From Pontiellaceae bacterium (GTDB lineage: Bacteria > Verrucomicrobiota > Kiritimatiellia > Kiritimatiellales > Tichowtungiaceae): 14,224 nt of DNA. Positions 11,163-14,224 of the stretch are shown piece after piece. Both the position numbers and the translations under genes were made by a program. The notes beneath the pieces are model-generated. The model was not told the origin of the DNA. It worked only from the letters and a program-made list of their open reading frames with translations, and did not search any database. The stretch is taken from the NCBI GenBank assembly GCA_025457785.1, contig JALOTS010000019.1, forward strand, positions 1 to 14,224, in the 5' to 3' direction. How positions within the stretch are numbered: the first letter of the stretch is position 1; every line of letters begins with the position of its first letter.

Positions 11163-13640
11163 ATGAAATTGGTTGTTGTTGAGTCTCCGGCGAAAGCAAA
11201 AACGATTAATAAGTATCTGGGCGATGAGTATATCGTCAAAGCATCAATGGGCCATGTGCGTGATCTGCCGCCGAAACAGCTCGGAGTGGATGTAGATAAA
11301 GGGTTTAAGCCGGAATATGTGAATACGACTGGCCGCGCCAAGGTGATTACTGAGCTGAAGGCCGCCGCAAAGAAGTGCACTGAAGTGATTCTGGCGCCCG
11401 ACCCTGACCGCGAAGGGGAGGCGATTGCCTGGCATCTTTTTGAGCTGCTGAAGAAAATTGTCCCTCCGGAAAAATTCAGCCGTGTGACCTATAATGAAAT
11501 CACGAAATCGGCCATTAAAGAGGCGTTTGCCCATCCGACTGAGCTGAATATGAACCGGGTGAATTCGCAGCAGGCCCGGCGTATTCTTGACCGGCTGGTC
11601 GGTTTTAAGGTAAGCCCGCTGCTGTGGAAGCAGATCAAAGGCGGTGTCAGCGCGGGCCGCGTGCAGTCGGTGGCGCTGCGGCTGGTCTGCGAGCGCGAAA
11701 ACGAAATCAAACAATTCACCCCGGAAGAGTACTGGGTACTTGGCGCAAATGTCCGTAAATTGGTGGCGCCTCGCGATCCGTTTACGATTAAGCTGGCTCA
11801 GATCAACGGGGAGAAGGCCGAGATCCGCAGCGGCGATCAGGCGCAGAAGATCCGGGCGGAATTGGAAACAAGCACCCTGCATGTGGCGCGGATTATTGAA
11901 AAGGAAGTCCAGCGCAGAGCGCGTGCGCCGTTCATCACCAGTTCACTGCAGCAGGCGGCTTCCAGTGTGTGCGGATTCTCCCCGGCCCGTGCGATGAGTA
12001 TTGCTCAGGCGTTGTATGAAAACGGACTGATTACCTATATGCGAACCGACTCGTTCAATATCGCCAGGAGCGCGCAGGAAGCGTGTCACGCCTTTGTGAC
12101 TGCGGAGTACGGCCCGCAATATCTGCCTGAAAAACCGAATTTCTACAAGAGCCGCAGCAGTGCGCAGGAAGCGCACGAAGCGATCCGCCCGACCGATGTC
12201 ACTCAGACTCCTCAAAGCCTCTCCGGCCTTAAACCTGAAGAGTTGAAGCTTTATAAACTGATCTGGGAACGGTTTGTTTCCAGTCAGATGGTTCCGGCGC
12301 GTATCGCCCGACGCACCGTCGAGGTGGAAACTTCAGGCAAAAACACCTATCTGTTCCGCGCAACTTCTTCGGAAATCGCCTTCCCGGGATATATGCGGGC
12401 CAGTGGTATTGAAAAGGCCGCTGACAGTAAAAACGGAGATGATGAAGAGGAAGACAACGAAGAAACCAGTCTTCCGCCGCTGACTCAGGGTGAAACGCTT
12501 GACTGCACGGAATGGCTCGGCGAACAGAAATTTACCAAGCCGCCGGCGCGTTACAGTGAACCTTCGCTGATCAAAGCGCTCGAGGAAAACGGCGTGGGGC
12601 GTCCCAGCACCTATGCTCAGACGCTGGCAACGCTGGAAAAACGGGAATATGTCACCAAAGAAAAACGCTCGCTCATTCCGACTGAATCGGGAATGCGTGT
12701 GAATGAATTTCTGGCGGGTACACTTGATCCGCTGTTCAATGTAAAGTTCACGGCGGAGATGGAAGAAAAACTGGATAAAGTGGAAGACGGTTCTGTTGAT
12801 TGGGCCGATATGATGCAGACCTTTTATACACAACTTCTTGAGTGGCTGGATGGAGCCCGCGACATGGCCGCTCCGGCAGAAACACAGGAGATTCTGACTG
12901 CTCTTGAGCAGGTTAAGACGTGGACTGCTCCGGTCAAGCGCGGACGCCGCACCTATGATGACCGTGAAACCGTGAAGTCTGTCCGTGAAAAATTTCAGGC
13001 TGACGGACAGATCACGCAGCGCCAGCAGCAGATGCTGGTCAGCCTGGCCTGCAAATATGTTGATCAGATCGGTGCTGAGCTGGCGGACGGGTTGCAGCTC
13101 AAAAAACCGGAAGCTCCGCGCACGGAAACGCATCAGAAGCTGGAACTGTTGTCCCATGTCAAATTTGCGGAGGCCCGGAAGGTTGGCAAGCGCACCTATG
13201 ACGATAAAAAATTCTGCGAATCGCTGCGGCAGCAGGTTCAAAACGGTAAACGCCTCAGCGAGCGGCAGGTTGCCGCGCTGGATTCTGTCCTGACGAAATA
13301 CTCCGATCAGATCGAAAATTTTGCGGGAATCAAAGAGGGTCTCAAAATGGTCGGGAAGCCCGAACCGGTGGATGCGGGCCAAACCGGGGAACTGCTGGGA
13401 CTGCTCAAAAACGTACAAACGTGGAATCCGCCGGTACTGCGCGGCAAGCGCGAGTTCAACGATCAGAGCTTCTACGAATCGCTCGCCGGCCAATTCGGCA
13501 GCAAAGGCGCACTCTCGGATAAACAGGTGGGTGCGCTCAAGAAAATTGTCGCCCGTTACGCCGCCCAGATTCCGGGCTATGATTCGCTTCGTGACCAGTA
13601 CGGCCTGCCCGAACCGAAAGCAAAAAAGCAGGAAGAATGA
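11163..13640 (+). CDS. topA: DNA topoisomerase I with an unusual triplicated C-terminal domain
   Basis: This type IA enzyme relaxes negative supercoils by transient single-strand cleavage. The 825-residue protein has an N-terminal Toprim domain with VVVESPAKAKT (Glu7) and APDPDREGEA (Asp80, Asp82, Glu84 as Mg ligands), then VNSQQARRILDRLVGF (133-148), GGVSAGRVQSVALRLVCERE (160-179), the catalytic Tyr292 in LITYMRTDS (289-297), EAHEAIRPT (336-344), and ENGVGRPSTYA (475-485). An acidic stretch lies at 423-435. After about residue 570 the usual four-cysteine zinc fingers are absent; Cys630 and Cys685 are the only cysteines there. Instead three repeats occur at 577-636, 659-716 and 744-803. The ATG is set by homology; AGGGA lies about 10 bases upstream. 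The stop is followed within 5 bases by a REP-like hairpin. Confidence 0.96.
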   Translation: MKLVVVESPAKAKTINKYLGDEYIVKASMGHVRDLPPKQLGVDVDKGFKPEYVNTTGRAKVITELKAAAKKCTEVILAPDPDREGEAIAWHLFELLKKIVPPEKFSRVTYNEITKSAIKEAFAHPTELNMNRVNSQQARRILDRLVGFKVSPLLWKQIKGGVSAGRVQSVALRLVCERENEIKQFTPEEYWVLGANVRKLVAPRDPFTIKLAQINGEKAEIRSGDQAQKIRAELETSTLHVARIIEKEVQRRARAPFITSSLQQAASSVCGFSPARAMSIAQALYENGLITYMRTDSFNIARSAQEACHAFVTAEYGPQYLPEKPNFYKSRSSAQEAHEAIRPTDVTQTPQSLSGLKPEELKLYKLIWERFVSSQMVPARIARRTVEVETSGKNTYLFRATSSEIAFPGYMRASGIEKAADSKNGDDEEEDNEETSLPPLTQGETLDCTEWLGEQKFTKPPARYSEPSLIKALEENGVGRPSTYAQTLATLEKREYVTKEKRSLIPTESGMRVNEFLAGTLDPLFNVKFTAEMEEKLDKVEDGSVDWADMMQTFYTQLLEWLDGARDMAAPAETQEILTALEQVKTWTAPVKRGRRTYDDRETVKSVREKFQADGQITQRQQQMLVSLACKYVDQIGAELADGLQLKKPEAPRTETHQKLELLSHVKFAEARKVGKRTYDDKKFCESLRQQVQNGKRLSERQVAALDSVLTKYSDQIENFAGIKEGLKMVGKPEPVDAGQTGELLGLLKNVQTWNPPVLRGKREFNDQSFYESLAGQFGSKGALSDKQVGALKKIVARYAAQIPGYDSLRDQYGLPEPKAKKQEE
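12891..13571 (+). repeat. Three copies of a ~60-residue domain in the TopA tail
   Basis: Coding segments 12891-13070, 13137-13310 and 13392-13571 encode repeats of a shared pattern: a leading L-x-x-V-K/Q-x-W element, G-R/K-R-T-Y-D-D (or REFND), S-V/L after a short helix, a Q or K-F position, then G-x-L/I-S/T-x-R/K-Q, a helix, and K/R-Y-x-x-Q-I. Examples are GKRTYDDKKFCESLRQQ in repeat 2 and GALSDKQVGALKKIV in repeat 3. Linkers of about 22-28 residues join them. The repeats are diverged, so the duplication is old. Confidence 0.85.
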
Positions 13641-13644
13641 CGGG

Positions 13645-13664
13645 CACGCTGAAGCGTGGACTAC
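13645..13664 (-). repeat. Single REP-like hairpin after topA
   Basis: CACGCT (13645-13650), loop GA, AGCGTG (13653-13658) is a 6-bp palindrome. Two bases later CTAC (13661-13664) gives GTAG at the 5' foot when read on the minus strand. The design, GTAG followed by a short palindrome directly after a stop codon, matches the nifU-nifS elements, but the stem sequence is different. Confidence 0.5.
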
Positions 13665-13871
13665 AGTTAATGAAGCTTAGAATCAAGAGGTTTAATGGTA
13701 AAAAGTTAGAAGGGGTAGAAACGGTTTTCTAAAATTCATTGGCCCCCTTTTTTGACCCCTTTTTTCCTTTTCCCTTTTCCCGAAAACCAACCGGTCTCTG
13801 GAGAAAAGACATCAAAGGAGAAAAAGGTCACTTGACCACAGGATTATAAACAGCTAACAAAAGGGCTCATG

Positions 13872-13924
13872 GGTGGTACATTTTGAGGTGACCGCAGGTG
13901 GCACATTTTGAGTGACCGGTGACA
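13872..13924. mobile_element. Possible solo end of an insertion sequence
   Basis: GGTGGTACATTTTGAG (13872-13887) and GGTGGCACATTTTGAG (13897-13912) are 25 bp apart, both followed by (G)TGACC, and the block ends in GGTGACA at 13924. Read on the minus strand it starts TGTCACCGGTCACTCAAAAT, which resembles IS21-type termini that begin with TGT and carry repeated transposase sites. No transposase is within the window and topA lies too close for an intact element to the left, so only a remnant end is proposed. Confidence 0.35.
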
Positions 13925-13997
13925 GAGTTTATCCGCAGATGGGCGCAGAAAAGCGCAGATGATCACGTTGAACTGCTTAAAAAAAAGGATTTTTGAG

Positions 13998-14224
13998 ATG
14001 AAGATGTGCCTGACTAACTTGGCTGTAACGCTGGTATTGGTGTCGTTGGTTTCAGGATGTGGCTCTTTTATCGTCGATTCGCAGCCGTCGGGAGCTCAAA
14101 TCATTATTAACAACAGGGAAATGAGACAGCGTACCCCTTGCAGGTACTATCCCAAGCATTTTGTGGCAGGCAATTATGTTGTTACGGTTAAGAAGGACGG
14201 GTACGAAATGCTGTCGGAACCTTA
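13998..14224 (+). CDS. Lipoprotein with PEGA-like domain (partial, 5' end only)
   Basis: The ATG at 13998-14000 is preceded 8 bases upstream by AAGGA. The first 75 codons are inside the window and the frame is open at the edge. The peptide starts MKMCLTNLAVTLVLVSLVSGCGS, a lipoprotein signal with lipobox VSGC and lipidated Cys21. The following segment has VDSQPSGAQIIINN, then TPCRYYPKHFVAGNYVVTVKKDGYE, which fits the PEGA pattern (P-x-G-A, T-P, G-x-Y-x-V, G-Y). PEGA domains are short beta modules found in surface and envelope proteins. A place in the inner or outer membrane is likely. Length and remaining domains are unknown. It is separated from topA by 357 bp of repeats and is probably its own transcription unit. 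Confidence 0.75.
   Translation, partial: MKMCLTNLAVTLVLVSLVSGCGSFIVDSQPSGAQIIINNREMRQRTPCRYYPKHFVAGNYVVTVKKDGYEMLSEP

Larger units (their letters stand above)
13641..13997. other. Gene-free, repeat-rich intergenic region (about 357 bp)
   Basis: No coding frame here resembles protein. In order it holds a REP-like hairpin just after topA, a small TAGAAA/TTTCTA hairpin at 13716-13731, a polypyrimidine tract at about 13742-13780 dominated by runs of C and T, a GGTCA/TGACC hairpin at 13826-13837, two direct copies of GGTGGYACATTTTGAG at 13872-13917, and three spaced GCAGA words at about 13935-13961. It looks like a landing zone for repeats and possibly a former insertion-sequence site. Confidence 0.6.

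Noticed and set aside
12333..13493. 386-codon minus-strand frame opposite topA
   Set aside because: It is a shadow of topA. The repeated TopA tail makes it look periodic, but it has no independent evidence.
13742..13780. Polypyrimidine tract as an intrinsic terminator of topA
   Set aside because: T-runs are present but no GC-rich hairpin directly precedes them, and they lie over 100 bp from the stop codon.

Overview
The window is an ordinary bacterial chromosome segment with moderately GC-rich, densely packed housekeeping genes. It is broken by intergenic stretches full of short repeats. The organism is inferred, not proven: the gene set, a Bacteroides-like pyruvate kinase, a CysRS with HIGN in place of HIGH, and many short palindromic and tandem repeats at gene ends fit the PVC superphylum (Kiritimatiellota/Verrucomicrobiota/Lentisphaerota) best. 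No rRNA or tRNA gene is present to settle it.

Layout. 1-88: 3' end of an unrecognised plus-strand gene. 110-1528 (minus): pyruvate kinase-like protein with several altered metal- and K+-site residues. 1618-2187 (plus): AMMECR1-domain protein, divergent from it. 2188-2703: a gap of about 515 bp with at most one 31-codon minus-strand ORF. 2704-4361: two membrane-protein genes in tandem (DUF502 protein, then a Na+/Ca2+ exchanger-type antiporter). 4440-5342: quinolinate synthase nadA. 5344-5517: two oppositely oriented arrays of 8-bp repeats. 5529-7587: a full-length three-domain NifU scaffold and a NifS-type cysteine desulfurase, separated by an inverted pair of REP-like hairpins whose GTAG foot overlaps the nifU stop codon. 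7667-9112 (minus): cysteinyl-tRNA synthetase carrying an in-frame 70-bp array of 7-bp repeats. 9355-9755 (plus): RNase P RNA with an enlarged, repeat-bearing P12 arm and a U-tract terminator. 9849-10967: dprA. 11039-11121: a near-perfect 27-bp inverted repeat. 11163-13640: topoisomerase I whose zinc-finger tail is replaced by three copies of a domain of about 60 residues. 13641-13997: a gene-free, repeat-rich stretch with a possible insertion-sequence end. 13998 to the window end: start of a lipoprotein with a PEGA-like domain.

How the genes work together. NifS takes sulfur from cysteine and NifU assembles it into Fe-S clusters. NadA, just upstream, needs a 4Fe-4S cluster, so these three genes form a plausible functional neighbourhood. 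dprA and topA, with rnpB before them, form a DNA/RNA housekeeping block, as dprA-topA does in many bacteria. I see no defence, secretion or biosynthetic cluster and no intact mobile element. The unusual signals are the topoisomerase tail, the degenerate pyruvate kinase active site, and the invasion of gene ends, one essential coding sequence and one essential RNA by short repeats.
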